From JAWKOK01 sp963848115 (GTDB taxonomy: Bacteria > Chloroflexota > Anaerolineae > Caldilineales > Caldilineaceae): DNA of 64,000 bases. Positions 8,104 to 16,458 of the stretch are shown one piece after another. Every line of letters starts with the position of its first letter. Position 1 is the first letter of the stretch. The stretch is from assembly GCA_963848115.1 (NCBI GenBank), contig CAWKCP010000028.1, positions 62,001 through 126,000 on the forward strand, written 5' to 3'. A program made the translations under genes and the position numbers. A model generated the notes under the pieces. That model was not told the origin of the DNA and searched no databases. It saw only the letters and a program-made list of their open reading frames with translations.

Positions 8104-9918
8104 CTATTCGGTCTCGTCTCCCGTAACGGCCGTACTCTCTTGCTTCCGTAGGCTGCGAATGATCTCTTCCACTTCTCCCTGAACACCATCGCGGCGACCG
8201 CCTCCCAAATCTAGGTATTGCTGATAGTCGGCGATGGCGTTATCCAGATCGCCTTGGGCTTTGCGAGCGCTACCACGATTGTTGTAGGCCGTGGCGTCTG
8301 GGTTGAGTATGATGGCCTGGTCGAAGTCGGCGATGGCGTCGTCCAGATCGCCTTGGGCTCTGCGAGCTAGGCCACGGTTGTTGTAGGCGATGGCGTCGTT
8401 TGGATTGAGGATGATGGCTTGGTCAAAGTCTACAATGGCGTTGCTCAGGTCGCCTTGGTCGTAGCGAGCGAGGCCACGGTTGTTGTAGAAGCTAAAGTGA
8501 GGTCGAATACGCAGAGCGGCCGTGTAGATGTGCTGCGAGGCGTCAGGCTCTCCTAGCTCACCATAGCCAAGTGCCAGATCGAAGAGCGCCCAGCGTTGGG
8601 CATCGGCAGCTTGCGAGTTGTGGCCTGGCCAATGGGTGTGTCGAAAGCGATGATGGCCAATAAGAAATCGCTCCACTCGACTTCGAGCCATCGTATGGTT
8701 ACAAGGCTGTTCAACAACCGGATCAGGCGCCGTAATCACATTATCAATAACGACGATTTCGAATCGGCCCGGGTAATTTAGGCTTTTTCGTAGTCTGCGC
8801 AGCTGTCGACGTGGTCGACCGTCGGCCTCGGTCCACTTCTGTGCCGCAAAGGGTAGCACTAAAGATACTGCCTTGCGCACGCCGGCGGCGTGAAAGTCGA
8901 CCAAAGCGTTCAATATGAATTGGGCCGAAGGTTCGGTGGCTAGAATATAACGCCGGGTTTCGGCCCATGCATCGGCTGCGCTTCGCTGCATGGCTCGTTC
9001 TGCAAGTGGTTTGTCGACCGTGGTCACTCCCTCGGCTCGCAGAAGGCGGAGCGCCATCAACGGAAGGTCCGGTGTGCCGTCGTTGCGCTCGATCAGTACA
9101 TCGCGCGCATCATCGTCGAGTACCAGACCGAGATTCTTGGCCCCATTGCTGGCCAAGGTTGCGCACTCTTTTTCATCCAGATCAGGCACAGGGCACTCCT
9201 CAATGCCTTGTTCCACCAGCCAGCTTCGTTGCGCTTCGCTCAATTGGTCGCTGCGCGCTGTCATGATGACGTATCGCTGTTTGCAGTGCGACAGTTCCGC
9301 CAATACCACAGACAGTTTGCCCAAGGATGCCGTCTCAGTAAACCTGCGCGACAGGTCATCCACGAAGAAAAGGGCAGCCTGTGTAGTGTCCACTTGTTCG
9401 CGTACGGCCACCTGCAGTCCGGCCCCCTCCAGAATGTCGAAGCCATTGCCTGGTTCGTAGATGCAGTCATCATTGACCAGGTCCAACTCGATCATGCGCT
9501 CGATCAGTTCGGAGGCCTCACGAGTCTTGCCCTGTCGACTTGGCCCGATAATAGCGATTCCGCCATACTCCCGCAGCCGGCCGGTGCTAGTGGCCTGGCG
9601 GTCGATCCAAGTTACTCGTCCGCCGCTTCCCATCTTCTGGCGGATGACAGCAGGGCTTGTTGGAGCCAAAGGACGTTCGTACCGATCACGTTCTGTTTTC
9701 TGAGTTTCCTTGCGAGACACCCAGAATAGATATCCAATGAGTACGTTCATGCCAAGCACGGCCAAGCTAACCAATGCCTCGATGGCTTGGATCAGAACTG
9801 CACGTTTCTCCAGCGACGGGAGTTGTGCCAGGATAGGCGGTAGCCACCACTGGCTGGTCAGCCAAAACGCAATGCCGGCCAGCAGCAGGAGCAACAGAGT
9901 GATCTCGCGGCGTCTCAT
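8104..9918 (-). CDS. Membrane-anchored P-loop NTPase with TPR repeats
   Basis: This is a 604-residue protein. Two hydrophobic helices at residues ~5-30 and ~40-68 form an N-terminal hairpin anchor. A STAND/AAA-like NTPase follows: Walker A GPSRQGKT near residue 128 and Walker B-like AALFFVDDLS near residue 190, then an alanine- and leucine-rich helical region. The C-terminus carries at least three tetratricopeptide repeats (AYNNRGLARRAQGDLDDAI type) from about residue 465 to 585. Such proteins are usually signal-sensing NTPases; TPRs would bind a partner. It lies 63 bp downstream of the brnT-brnA pair and three bases upstream of the epimerase gene. Start ATG 9918 has only a weak ribosome site. 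The specific function is unknown. Confidence 0.75.
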   Translation of the reverse strand: MRRREITLLLLLLAGIAFWLTSQWWLPPILAQLPSLEKRAVLIQAIEALVSLAVLGMNVLIGYLFWVSRKETQKTERDRYERPLAPTSPAVIRQKMGSGGRVTWIDRQATSTGRLREYGGIAIIGPSRQGKTREASELIERMIELDLVNDDCIYEPGNGFDILEGAGLQVAVREQVDTTQAALFFVDDLSRRFTETASLGKLSVVLAELSHCKQRYVIMTARSDQLSEAQRSWLVEQGIEECPVPDLDEKECATLASNGAKNLGLVLDDDARDVLIERNDGTPDLPLMALRLLRAEGVTTVDKPLAERAMQRSAADAWAETRRYILATEPSAQFILNALVDFHAAGVRKAVSLVLPFAAQKWTEADGRPRRQLRRLRKSLNYPGRFEIVVIDNVITAPDPVVEQPCNHTMARSRVERFLIGHHRFRHTHWPGHNSQAADAQRWALFDLALGYGELGEPDASQHIYTAALRIRPHFSFYNNRGLARYDQGDLSNAIVDFDQAIILNPNDAIAYNNRGLARRAQGDLDDAIADFDQAIILNPDATAYNNRGSARKAQGDLDNAIADYQQYLDLGGGRRDGVQGEVEEIIRSLRKQESTAVTGDETE

Positions 9919-9981
9919 GGGGATGTGGTCAGCTATTCCTTGGGCGGGTCGGTGCGGATGGCGTCAGCGTAGATCTGTCTA

Positions 9982-10236
9982 CTATCCATAGTTGCTCAGC
10001 TCTTCGCGCAGCACACGCCGCAGGGTCTCTTCGAACGGCTGACCCTGGGTATGCACGTAATCTCGAAGTGCGTTATTGATCATCGTCTGGTAGTTGCCGC
10101 CGCCAGCCTCCTCGACCTGGCCTCGAAACCAATCGAGTACTTCATTGTCCAGCCTGATTGTGACTCGTGTCTTGCCTGCTGGTGTCGGATCGAGCGCGCC
10201 GCGTTGACCCTGACTGAAGTCGTATTCCTCTTTCAT
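9982..10236 (-). CDS. brnA: BrnA-type antitoxin
   Basis: This is an 84-residue protein. ATG 10236 is chosen because GAGGAGG stands just upstream and because it overlaps the brnT stop by four bases (ATGA), a usual sign of translational coupling. The core TRVTIRLDNEVLDWFRGQ is the ribbon-helix-helix DNA-binding strand and helix found in BrnA/DUF4415 antitoxins, and GGNYQTMINNALRDYV completes the dimer fold. It should bind and neutralise BrnT and repress the operon. Confidence 0.88.
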   Translation of the reverse strand: MKEEYDFSQGQRGALDPTPAGKTRVTIRLDNEVLDWFRGQVEEAGGGNYQTMINNALRDYVHTQGQPFEETLRRVLREELSNYG

Positions 10237-10502
10237 GTTGCCTCCTCGTACTGCCATCTCTCGTGCCGGGTCGCCCTTCGTGCCGAGATAATGCGAATCG
10301 TATCGCCACGGTACGTGTGGACCACGACCAGGATGTGGTCCTGCGCATCCCGCCCAATCGTGACAAATCGACTCTCTCGCGGCGAATCATCCTCGATGAG
10401 CAGCGCCCAGTCGTCAGCGAAGACTGTTGCTGCATCGGCGAAGGATACTCCGTGCTTGCGCCGGTTCGTTTGAGCTTTGGCCGGATCCCATTCGTAGTTC
10501 AT
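10233..10502 (-). CDS. brnT: BrnT-type ribonuclease toxin
   Basis: This is an 89-residue BrnT/DUF497 protein, full length for the family. It starts with the canonical MNYEWDPAKAQTNRRKHGVSF, has the central DDSPRESRFVTIGRD, and ends with the IRIISARRATRHERWQYE motif that carries the catalytic arginine, histidine and glutamate in this RelE-like RNase fold. It cleaves mRNA when not bound by BrnA. The gene order toxin then antitoxin is normal for Brn systems. Confidence 0.92.
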   Translation of the reverse strand: MNYEWDPAKAQTNRRKHGVSFADAATVFADDWALLIEDDSPRESRFVTIGRDAQDHILVVVHTYRGDTIRIISARRATRHERWQYEEAT

Positions 10503-10504
10503 CT

Positions 10505-10540
10505 GTGTACAATTGTATGCATTGATCGTGCGGAGCGCAA
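10505..10540 (-). promoter_or_regulatory. brnTA promoter with palindromic operator
   Basis: Reading the minus strand, TTGCGC (10540-10535) and TACAAT (10517-10512) are 17 bases apart, a good sigma-70-type pair. The perfect palindrome TACAATTGTA (10508-10517) covers the -10 box and is a likely BrnA operator. The predicted transcription start falls only a few bases before the brnT ATG at 10502, so the message may be leaderless. Confidence 0.6.
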
Positions 10541-10691
10541 ATCATCGCGAAGCGTCTTCGGTGGCAGCGTTTGATCCGAACTACTGCGGGTGGAGCGTGG
10601 AAGTGATTGCATTCAAATGTGGAACGATTCTGACTTCAAACTCGGCAATTGGCGGATGCTGCCGAACGCCAATCACAATCCCTTGTCGTCC

Positions 10692-11027
10692 TCAATCAAA
10701 CCGTTCCGTCAGCACATTCTCCAGATGTTGCTGATACGACTTCTCCACCGACGCTTCCAACTCCGCGTCCAGGTCATAGTAGTAGGCCACCTGCAGGGCG
10801 CAGCGAATCACGTCCTGTACTTCCTTGGCCAGCGCCATGCGATCCGGCTCGCCGTGCTTGGCTCGCTTGACGCCGCTGTCTTCGAAATGGTTGATCTCGG
10901 CGGCCAATTCGCCGGCTTCTTCCAGTAGGCGCGTGGCGATCTCGAATGGGCTGCCGTCCTCGCCAAAGGCGGTACGCAGCCCTTCATTGATGGCCGTGAC
11001 CTTATCCAGCAGGGTGATGTCCGTCAT
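10692..11027 (-). CDS. MazG-like nucleotide pyrophosphohydrolase
   Basis: This is a 111-residue all-alpha NTP pyrophosphatase. ATG 11027 is preferred because GAAGGAAAC precedes it and because upstream in-frame codons lie in a dispersed repeat. The MazG/dUTPase-superfamily pattern is visible as LLEEAGELAAEINHFE near residues 35-50 (metal ligands EEAGE) and KEVQDVIRCALQVAYYY near residues 68-84 (the second ED-type pair here reads E..D). Such proteins remove non-canonical or excess NTPs. The gene stands alone and ends 190 bp from the brn promoter. Confidence 0.8.
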   Translation of the reverse strand: MTDITLLDKVTAINEGLRTAFGEDGSPFEIATRLLEEAGELAAEINHFEDSGVKRAKHGEPDRMALAKEVQDVIRCALQVAYYYDLDAELEASVEKSYQQHLENVLTERFD

Positions 11028-11039
11028 CGCAGTTTCCTT

Positions 11040-11185
11040 CATTTGCCACAGATAAACGCAGATGACGGAACCGGATGGGACACGGACAGTCACAGATAGA
11101 ATATTGACATCCAATAATGTCCAGCGACTCTATCGGCACGCATCTGTGAAAATCTGGGCCTATCCGTGTCTATCTGTGGCTGGGT
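11040..11185. repeat. CACAGAT-type dispersed repeat cluster
   Basis: Two inverted blocks (GCCACAGATAAACGCAGAT near 11045 and ATCTGTGAAAATCTGG...TATCTGTGGC near 11142-11180) form an imperfect palindrome. The right block also encodes the last residues and the stop codon of the glycosyltransferase. Related blocks occur near 34255, 41950-42070 and 50535-50680. Confidence 0.75.
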
Positions 11186-12398
11186 TTTTCGTCGCCAAGC
11201 GCTCAAAATGATCGATATACCGTCGCGCCAAATGGGGCCAGCCTAGCTCGGTTTCGATGCGTCGCCGACCGGCTGCGCCCATTTCCCGCCGCAGATCGGC
11301 GTCGTCGATCAACGGTACCAGCGCATCGGCCAATGCTTGCGGATCCTGCTCCGGCACCAGCAAGCCGGTCACGCCGTCGACGATGGCCAACGTGTTGCCC
11401 GCTGCGACCGATGCGACAACGGGCTTGGCGCAGCTCATGGCATCCAGCACGCAGACGTTGAGCCCGTCGGCCGGCTTGCTGACCGAGGGCATCAGCAGAA
11501 CGTCTGCCATATTATAGTAGTGTCCGATCTCGTCTTTGGGCACGGTTCCGATCCAGCGTACGCGGTCGCTGATGCCCAACGACGTAGAAAGCGCCTGCCA
11601 CTCGGCCTTCTGGTCGCCATTGCCCACCATAACGGCGATGACTGGCCGTTTTTGCAGCTCAGGAAGGGCCATTGCGTGTAGCAATACATCGTAACCCTTC
11701 TTATGGACCATCCGTCCGACGCACAGCAGCACCACTGCATCAGCGTCAATACCCAGGCTCTCACAGAGGGAATCGACGCCTTCGAGGTTTGGCTTCAGCG
11801 CTTCGGGATCGGTGCCGTAGATGATCATGTCGAACTTGCCCGGATCGGCCCCAAGCGCGACGATGCTATCGCGCAATGACTCGCTATTGGCAGTCAAAAG
11901 GCTGGCCTGGTCGAACGTGAAGCGGGCCATGCGCCGGAAAAGCGCATTCTTCGCCGCTACTTGTGCATCGGATCCCGGCACAGAGACGACGAGCGGTATG
12001 CCCAACTGCTTGCTGACGACGGCGGCGATGAAGCCGTTGGGCAGGAGCCAGTGGGCGTGGAGCACGTCGGGTTTCGTACGCTTGGCCTCACGCATGAGGG
12101 TGGCAATGCCGCTGGCGAAAAAGAACGGGCTCAGGAAGTAGGTCTCAACCTGCAGGGCGAGGTCCGACTGCATGGAACGCATATAGCCGAGCGTATGCAG
12201 TCGCTCAGGCCAGGCGTAGCGATAGAGCCGCAGTGTGACGTCGTCGTCGAGCGGGCGGCTGTAGGCCGGGTCGTAGGGAGCCCAGACCGTGACTTGCTGA
12301 TCCTGGACGACGAGTTCCTCACACAGCGCCTCAACAAACGTTCCGCTGAAGTCGCCGCGAAAGCGGGGGTAGTTGTGGGTCAGGACGCCGATGTGCAT
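11160..12398 (-). CDS. Family 4-type glycosyltransferase
   Basis: This is a 412-residue GT-B glycosyltransferase starting at ATG 12398 (MHIGVLTHNYPRFRGDFSG, the standard N-terminal strand and glycine loop). HAHWLLPNG near residue 115 and the C-terminal GRMVHKKGYDVLLHAM and MPSVSKPADGLNVCVLDAMSCAKPVVAS (with the E of EX7E replaced by other residues in part) are donor-nucleotide binding features. It transfers a sugar from an activated donor to a growing surface glycan or lipid. The final residues NPATDRHG and the stop lie inside a CACAGAT repeat, so the native C-terminus has been altered. No clear ribosome site is seen. Confidence 0.88.
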   Translation of the reverse strand: MHIGVLTHNYPRFRGDFSGTFVEALCEELVVQDQQVTVWAPYDPAYSRPLDDDVTLRLYRYAWPERLHTLGYMRSMQSDLALQVETYFLSPFFFASGIATLMREAKRTKPDVLHAHWLLPNGFIAAVVSKQLGIPLVVSVPGSDAQVAAKNALFRRMARFTFDQASLLTANSESLRDSIVALGADPGKFDMIIYGTDPEALKPNLEGVDSLCESLGIDADAVVLLCVGRMVHKKGYDVLLHAMALPELQKRPVIAVMVGNGDQKAEWQALSTSLGISDRVRWIGTVPKDEIGHYYNMADVLLMPSVSKPADGLNVCVLDAMSCAKPVVASVAAGNTLAIVDGVTGLLVPEQDPQALADALVPLIDDADLRREMGAAGRRRIETELGWPHLARRYIDHFERLATKNPATDRHG

Positions 12399-12442
12399 TG
12401 GGTGATTGTAACCGATTTGGGGGAGTGGGAGGAATTTTTGGT

Positions 12443-12592
12443 GCGTACTGCGTACTACGTACTGCGTACGGGTTCGCTCAAGCATGGATCTGGGCAATTA
12501 GTATCCGCTGCTGGATGGCACAATGTTTCGACTTACACAAAACCTTTCTTACCGGAGACCTTACGCAGTACGCATTCCGCATTACGCAATAG
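12443..12592. repeat. Inverted repeat with GCGTACTGCGTA arms
   Basis: Perfect 12-bp arms, GCGTACTGCGTA at 12443-12454 and TACGCAGTACGC at 12562-12573, with extra TACGTA-type units beside each, enclose ~107 bases. A related unit is seen near 47015-47045. Confidence 0.7.
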
Positions 12593-12631
12593 TCTGTTCC
12601 ACACAGCACGCGTCCTCATCCCCTCCACCAA

Positions 12632-12663
12632 TAGAAAACGGGTGGGACCTTGCGGCCCCACCC
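12632..12663 (-). terminator. Terminator of the surface-protein gene
   Basis: GGGTGGG (12640-12646) pairs with CCCACCC (12657-12663) around a ten-base loop; on the minus strand the stem is followed by GTTTTCT. It lies 38 bp after the stop codon at 12701. Confidence 0.75.
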
Positions 12664-12700
12664 ATCTTCCGTGTGGATGTATATATAGATGTTGAGAAAG

Positions 12701-14389
12701 CTACGGGATACAGACTCGCTCGCCGACCATCACGTATCGGTTGGGGCGTTCGGCAATCTGCGGGTTGGCCATCAGCATGGCGCCGGCAGGCTTCATGTAC
12801 ATGGCGCCGATTTCATAGAGACCTTCGCCCTTCTTGGCCTGATGGTAGGTGCTGCACTTCATTTCCATGCTGCCACCCATGCTCATGCCGCCGCCCATGC
12901 TCATGCCACCGCTCCAGCTGCTGCCGCCGTGAGAAGCTGCTTCCTTGCCGCTCTCGGTGTGGCCAACCTGCTGGTTGATGAAGTCCGGAACCTGGACACA
13001 GGCGCCAGGGTGCTTCGGCAGGGTGACGGTGAAGCAAGTGGATGTGTGAGGCAGCCAGCCGTCGACATCGTCGTCTTCACAGACCTTGTACTGCGAGCCA
13101 GGAATGCGGTAGTCATCATCCGGGAACTCGAACTTGAACTTACCGAGGCCGTCGGTGAAGACGTTGTCAGGCTCGTATCCGCCCTTGCTCGTCGGGTCGG
13201 CCTTGATTTCCCACTCGGCCAGGCCATACTTGCCATTGGCGTCAAGCTTCTTGCCTTCGATGCAGAAGCCAGTACCGGCCTGCACATTGGTGAAGTCAAC
13301 TTCCTGACAGGTGTTGTCAGAAACCGTGACGTCCATGGCATTGGGTGAGACAGCTTCCCAGCCCGGCCGGGTCTCTTCAACCACGGTGTAGGGACCGTAG
13401 GGCAGGTATTCGAACTTGACTGAGCCAGAGGCATCGGTGTAGCCAAATGCTGCTTCGGAACCATCTTTACGCAGGACGCTGATTTCCCAGCCGGCCAGCG
13501 GGAACGGGTTGGTGAAGGTGGCGGTGTCAGTGATGGGCTCCGCGCCGGTATCCATCTTGGTCACTTCGATACAACCGTTGACCAACTCGTTCTTGAAGCG
13601 AATGACATAGGAATATAGGGGCGGCGGATCAATGACGTCCTGGTCTTCTGCAGGCTCAATGTTCAGTTCCTGCTTGCCGGTGACCGGAATCACGGGCGAG
13701 AACTTGTAGTCAGCATCGTCAGGCGCTTCTTCGGTGAAGATCCAGTGACCCGGGGTCAGTTCAAAGACCACCTCGCCGTTGGCATCGGTTTCGCCTTCAT
13801 ACTCTTCAGCGAAGTAGTTCTTGGGGCCGGGGCTGGCAATGATGTTCCAGTCTTCGAGCAGTTCGTGGTTGGAATCCATCTTGATGGCCAGGACGGAAAC
13901 GATCTCACGCAGTTTGAAGCGGATTCGGACACATTCGTCAGCGCCATATTCGAAGGGCACGGTCAGGGTCGTCGGTGTCACGCCTTCCCAGTCGCCGATC
14001 AGAGGAGCAACTGCATTGCCTTCGGAGTCCGTGTAGGCCTCGGTAAAGACAATCGTGAATTCCCAGTCCTCGGCGATGAGGTCGCCGTTGGCATCGCGGA
14101 AGTCTTCATCCTCGAATTCGAACTGGCCTTCCTCGTCATCCTCTTCGCTGGGATAGGCAACCAGCGGGTCGCCGCCCGTGGAGCCGGCAGGTCGGGCCTC
14201 AACGTACCAGCCCTCTTCGATAACTTCTTCTTCCCAGTCGATGACCAGGCCGTCGACGCAGAAGTCGCCGGAGGCTGTCGCTGAGGAAGCGGCGTCGGCC
14301 GTGAGGGCCGGTACCATCATGACAAGCGCTAGTGCGAGTACGAGCACTAGTTGTAACTTGCCGTTCACCATTCGTTGTTTGGAAAACAT
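12701..14389 (-). CDS. Secreted SpaA/Cna-B-like multidomain protein with LysM-like tail
   Basis: This 562-residue protein starts at ATG 14389 after GGAGAG. Residues ~10-33 form a signal peptide ending in a TADAASS cleavage region. The body consists of about five prealbumin-like (Cna-B/SpaA) modules: each has a Cys-Ile/Val-x-x (CVDGLVIDW, CVRIRFKLR, CIEVTKMD, CIEGKKLD), a W-x-x-x-A/S segment, a T/D-G/A-x-G-x-x-x-F/V-E motif and a C-terminal strand. Alternating cysteines suggest inter-strand disulfides. A Gly-Met-Ser-rich linker (GGMSMGGGMSMGGSMEM) leads to a ~50-residue LysM-like module (CSTYHQAKKGEGLYEIGAMY... VGERVCIP). It is very acidic. A surface or matrix adhesin or stalk is likely; no sortase motif is present. 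The gene is monocistronic with its own terminator. Confidence 0.8.
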   Translation of the reverse strand: MFSKQRMVNGKLQLVLVLALALVMMVPALTADAASSATASGDFCVDGLVIDWEEEVIEEGWYVEARPAGSTGGDPLVAYPSEEDDEEGQFEFEDEDFRDANGDLIAEDWEFTIVFTEAYTDSEGNAVAPLIGDWEGVTPTTLTVPFEYGADECVRIRFKLREIVSVLAIKMDSNHELLEDWNIIASPGPKNYFAEEYEGETDANGEVVFELTPGHWIFTEEAPDDADYKFSPVIPVTGKQELNIEPAEDQDVIDPPPLYSYVIRFKNELVNGCIEVTKMDTGAEPITDTATFTNPFPLAGWEISVLRKDGSEAAFGYTDASGSVKFEYLPYGPYTVVEETRPGWEAVSPNAMDVTVSDNTCQEVDFTNVQAGTGFCIEGKKLDANGKYGLAEWEIKADPTSKGGYEPDNVFTDGLGKFKFEFPDDDYRIPGSQYKVCEDDDVDGWLPHTSTCFTVTLPKHPGACVQVPDFINQQVGHTESGKEAASHGGSSWSGGMSMGGGMSMGGSMEMKCSTYHQAKKGEGLYEIGAMYMKPAGAMLMANPQIAERPNRYVMVGERVCIP

Positions 14390-14436
14390 TGTTCTCTCCT
14401 TTTCCCAAGTAGTGCTTCTAGGGTGTTCGTACTGAT

Positions 14437-14527
14437 AAACGAAATAACGTGCAACTTGGTGAGCGAGCCCCTGCGATTACGTGAGAGTGCCTTGATGGCA
14501 TCGCTGAGTATTTCGTTTCCAAGTTGC
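14437..14527 (-). promoter_or_regulatory. Leader with two crossing complementary segments
   Basis: In the minus-strand transcript, GCAACTTGG (14527-14519) directly followed by AAACGAAATA (14518-14509) is complementary, segment by segment and in the same order, to CCAAGTTGC (14459-14451) and TATTTCGTTT (14446-14437). The two helices cross, so they form either a pseudoknot or two exclusive hairpins. The element ends 48 bases before the ATG of the surface-protein gene. Confidence 0.5.
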
Positions 14528-15044
14528 GGTTGTTGTGATGTAGGGCAACCATTTGCCGTACCTTCACGCATCCACATCCACTTGCTACTTTCGGTCAACT
14601 CCTTTCTCAACACTGATAACCTGTTCGCTTAGGATGGGGAGTGCTGCTCCGATGCTCCGAAGCTCCTTTCACGTGATTAAATGCTATCACGGCCGATATG
14701 GGCTTTCAAGGGGTTGGCAATTACGCATTCTATTGAAATACGAAGTGTCTGTGTGACACTGCCGCAAATTGACCCAATTGACTGCATATTTTGGGTCTTC
14801 ATTTGCACAATCGGATTGAACGATTGCGCATTTTTGGTGACCCCTTTGAGGCTTGGCATAAGGCTCAAAATCGCCGTCTCAATTTGGGGTTGACAAATAG
14901 GGCGATCATTCCGTTTTGGTGCATAATATGGATACAAATCGGATGGGCTGCACATCGTCAGCAGGCCATTGAGGTCTCTTGCTTTCTCCGTTGGCTCGCC
15001 CACATCGGTTCTAGCCCGCACAACTTGGTCCATAGAGGTACATC
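14528..15044. other. Intergenic region upstream of fni and the surface-protein gene
   Basis: About 520 non-coding bases, more AT-rich than the neighbouring genes, hold divergent upstream sequence. A TTGACA at 14890-14895 and CATAAT at 14922-14927 are visible but 26 bases apart, too far for one standard promoter. GACCCAA (14773-14779) pairs with TTGGGTC around 14792-14798. No gene is supported here. Confidence 0.4.
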
Positions 15045-16085
15045 TTGAGCATTCACCAACGCAAATCCGATCATATCCGCATCAATCTGGAAGAGGACGT
15101 CGACTTCCCGAACTTGACCACCGGCTTGGAAGAACTTCGTCTGGTCCATCAGGCCCTGCCTGAGATCAATTTGGACGAGGTCGATACCACTGTTGATCTA
15201 TTCGGCAAGAGACTGCGGGCGCCCATCCTGGTCAGTTCCATGACCGGCGGCGCGACTGAGGCCGAGCACATCAATCGCAATCTGGCCGTTGCTGCCGAGG
15301 AGTGCGGACTGGCAATGGGGGTCGGCAGCCAGCGTGCCGGACTGGAGAAAGGGCATTTGGCCACCACCTTTGATGTGCGTTCCGTAGCGCCGAATCTGTT
15401 GCTGTTTGCCAATCTGGGAGCCGTACAACTGAACTACGGCTACACTGCTTCGCAATGTCGCCAGGCCGTCGAGATGATTGAGGCAGACGCCCTCATTCTC
15501 CACCTCAATCCGTTGCAGGAAGTGTTGCAGCCTGAGGGTGACTTCAACTGGCGGGGACTGGTCGACAAGATCGCTGATGTCTGCACCGAAATTGATGTGC
15601 CCGTCATCATCAAAGAGGTGGGCTGGGGCATCAGCGGACAGGCGGCTCGTCAGCTGATCGAATGTGGCGTCAACGCCATCGATGTGGCCGGCGCCGGAGG
15701 GACCTCCTGGAGCCAGGTTGAGATGTATCGGGCGCCCACGCGGCGGCAGCGAAGGCTGGCCGCCGCCTTTGCCGACTGGGGCATCCCCACATCGGTCAGT
15801 CTTCGTGAAGTCGTCAGGGTCCGAGAGGAGTTGGGGCGAGAAGATGTCCATGCCTTTGCCAGCGGGGGAATCCGCTCAGGCCAGGACATCGCCAAGTGTT
15901 TGGCCCTTGGCGCTGATTTGGTCGGATTGGCTGGGCCTTTCCTGAAACGGGCAACTGAATCGGATGAGGCGGTAATCGACGAAATGGGGCTGCTGATCGA
16001 TGAACTTCGCATAGCGATGTTCTGTTGTGGAGCCGAAAATATCGCTTCAATGCGCCGATCCGGCGTGATTATCGATGAATTTTGA
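15045..16085 (+). CDS. fni: Type 2 isopentenyl-diphosphate delta-isomerase
   Basis: This is a 346-residue FMN- and NADPH-dependent isomerase that interconverts isopentenyl and dimethylallyl diphosphate. TTG 15045 is used, with AGAGG six bases upstream. Family motifs are clear: RKSDHIRINLEEDV at the N-terminus, APILVSSMTGGATEAEHINRNLA (FMN phosphate region), MGVGSQRAGLE, the LHLNPLQEVLQPEGDFNW segment (residues ~150-167, substrate and metal glutamate), PVIIKEVGWGIS, and the C-terminal FASGGIRSGQDIAKCLALGADLVG. Length is normal. The polyprenyl synthase follows on the same strand 373 bp later, making a small isoprenoid locus. Confidence 0.95.
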   Translation: MSIHQRKSDHIRINLEEDVDFPNLTTGLEELRLVHQALPEINLDEVDTTVDLFGKRLRAPILVSSMTGGATEAEHINRNLAVAAEECGLAMGVGSQRAGLEKGHLATTFDVRSVAPNLLLFANLGAVQLNYGYTASQCRQAVEMIEADALILHLNPLQEVLQPEGDFNWRGLVDKIADVCTEIDVPVIIKEVGWGISGQAARQLIECGVNAIDVAGAGGTSWSQVEMYRAPTRRQRRLAAAFADWGIPTSVSLREVVRVREELGREDVHAFASGGIRSGQDIAKCLALGADLVGLAGPFLKRATESDEAVIDEMGLLIDELRIAMFCCGAENIASMRRSGVIIDEF

Positions 16086-16458
16086 CCCATTTTCGCGCAG
16101 TCTTGCGTGAATCTGGCGGCAACATTTGGCTGCATTTGACGATTTGACGGTGAAAAGTCGGCATCTAGACCACAAAATTGACGCTTTTTCGGATAGCAAT
16201 GCACTTTGCGTTCGGGCGCAGATCTTCAGAATGTTTGCCCGTTTTGCCTCTATTTTCACTGGCGCCTGGTGATTTCGTGATAGTAAATGGGGACTTGTGT
16301 GACTTTGCTCGCATTCGGCTTTCGGGTGTGGATCTCTGTCTGTGAGCAGAAATTGGGCCTTGATGGGGCAATATTGCAAATAATCCGGATCGGCGACCGA
16401 TTGAACGTGAAAAAGCCAAAAATGATTGAAAATTCGCATAGCAATAGGGGGTGTCGGC
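16086..16458. other. Intergenic region between fni and the prenyl synthase
   Basis: These 373 bases are AT-richer than the flanking genes and show no supported gene. A GGGGG at 16447-16451 is the ribosome site of the next gene. No terminator with a T-run was found after fni, so read-through is possible, but the length suggests an internal promoter. Confidence 0.4.

Noticed and set aside
12689..13348. Plus-strand open frames over the surface-protein gene
   Set aside because: They are histidine- and alanine-rich artefacts of the acidic minus-strand gene.
14365..14613. 82-codon frame in the leader of the surface-protein gene
   Set aside because: It starts from a weak site, overlaps the real start codon and coincides with the structured leader.
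14890..14927. TTGACA ... CATAAT as the fni promoter
   Set aside because: The boxes are 26 bases apart, well outside the usual 16-18, so I do not call a promoter.
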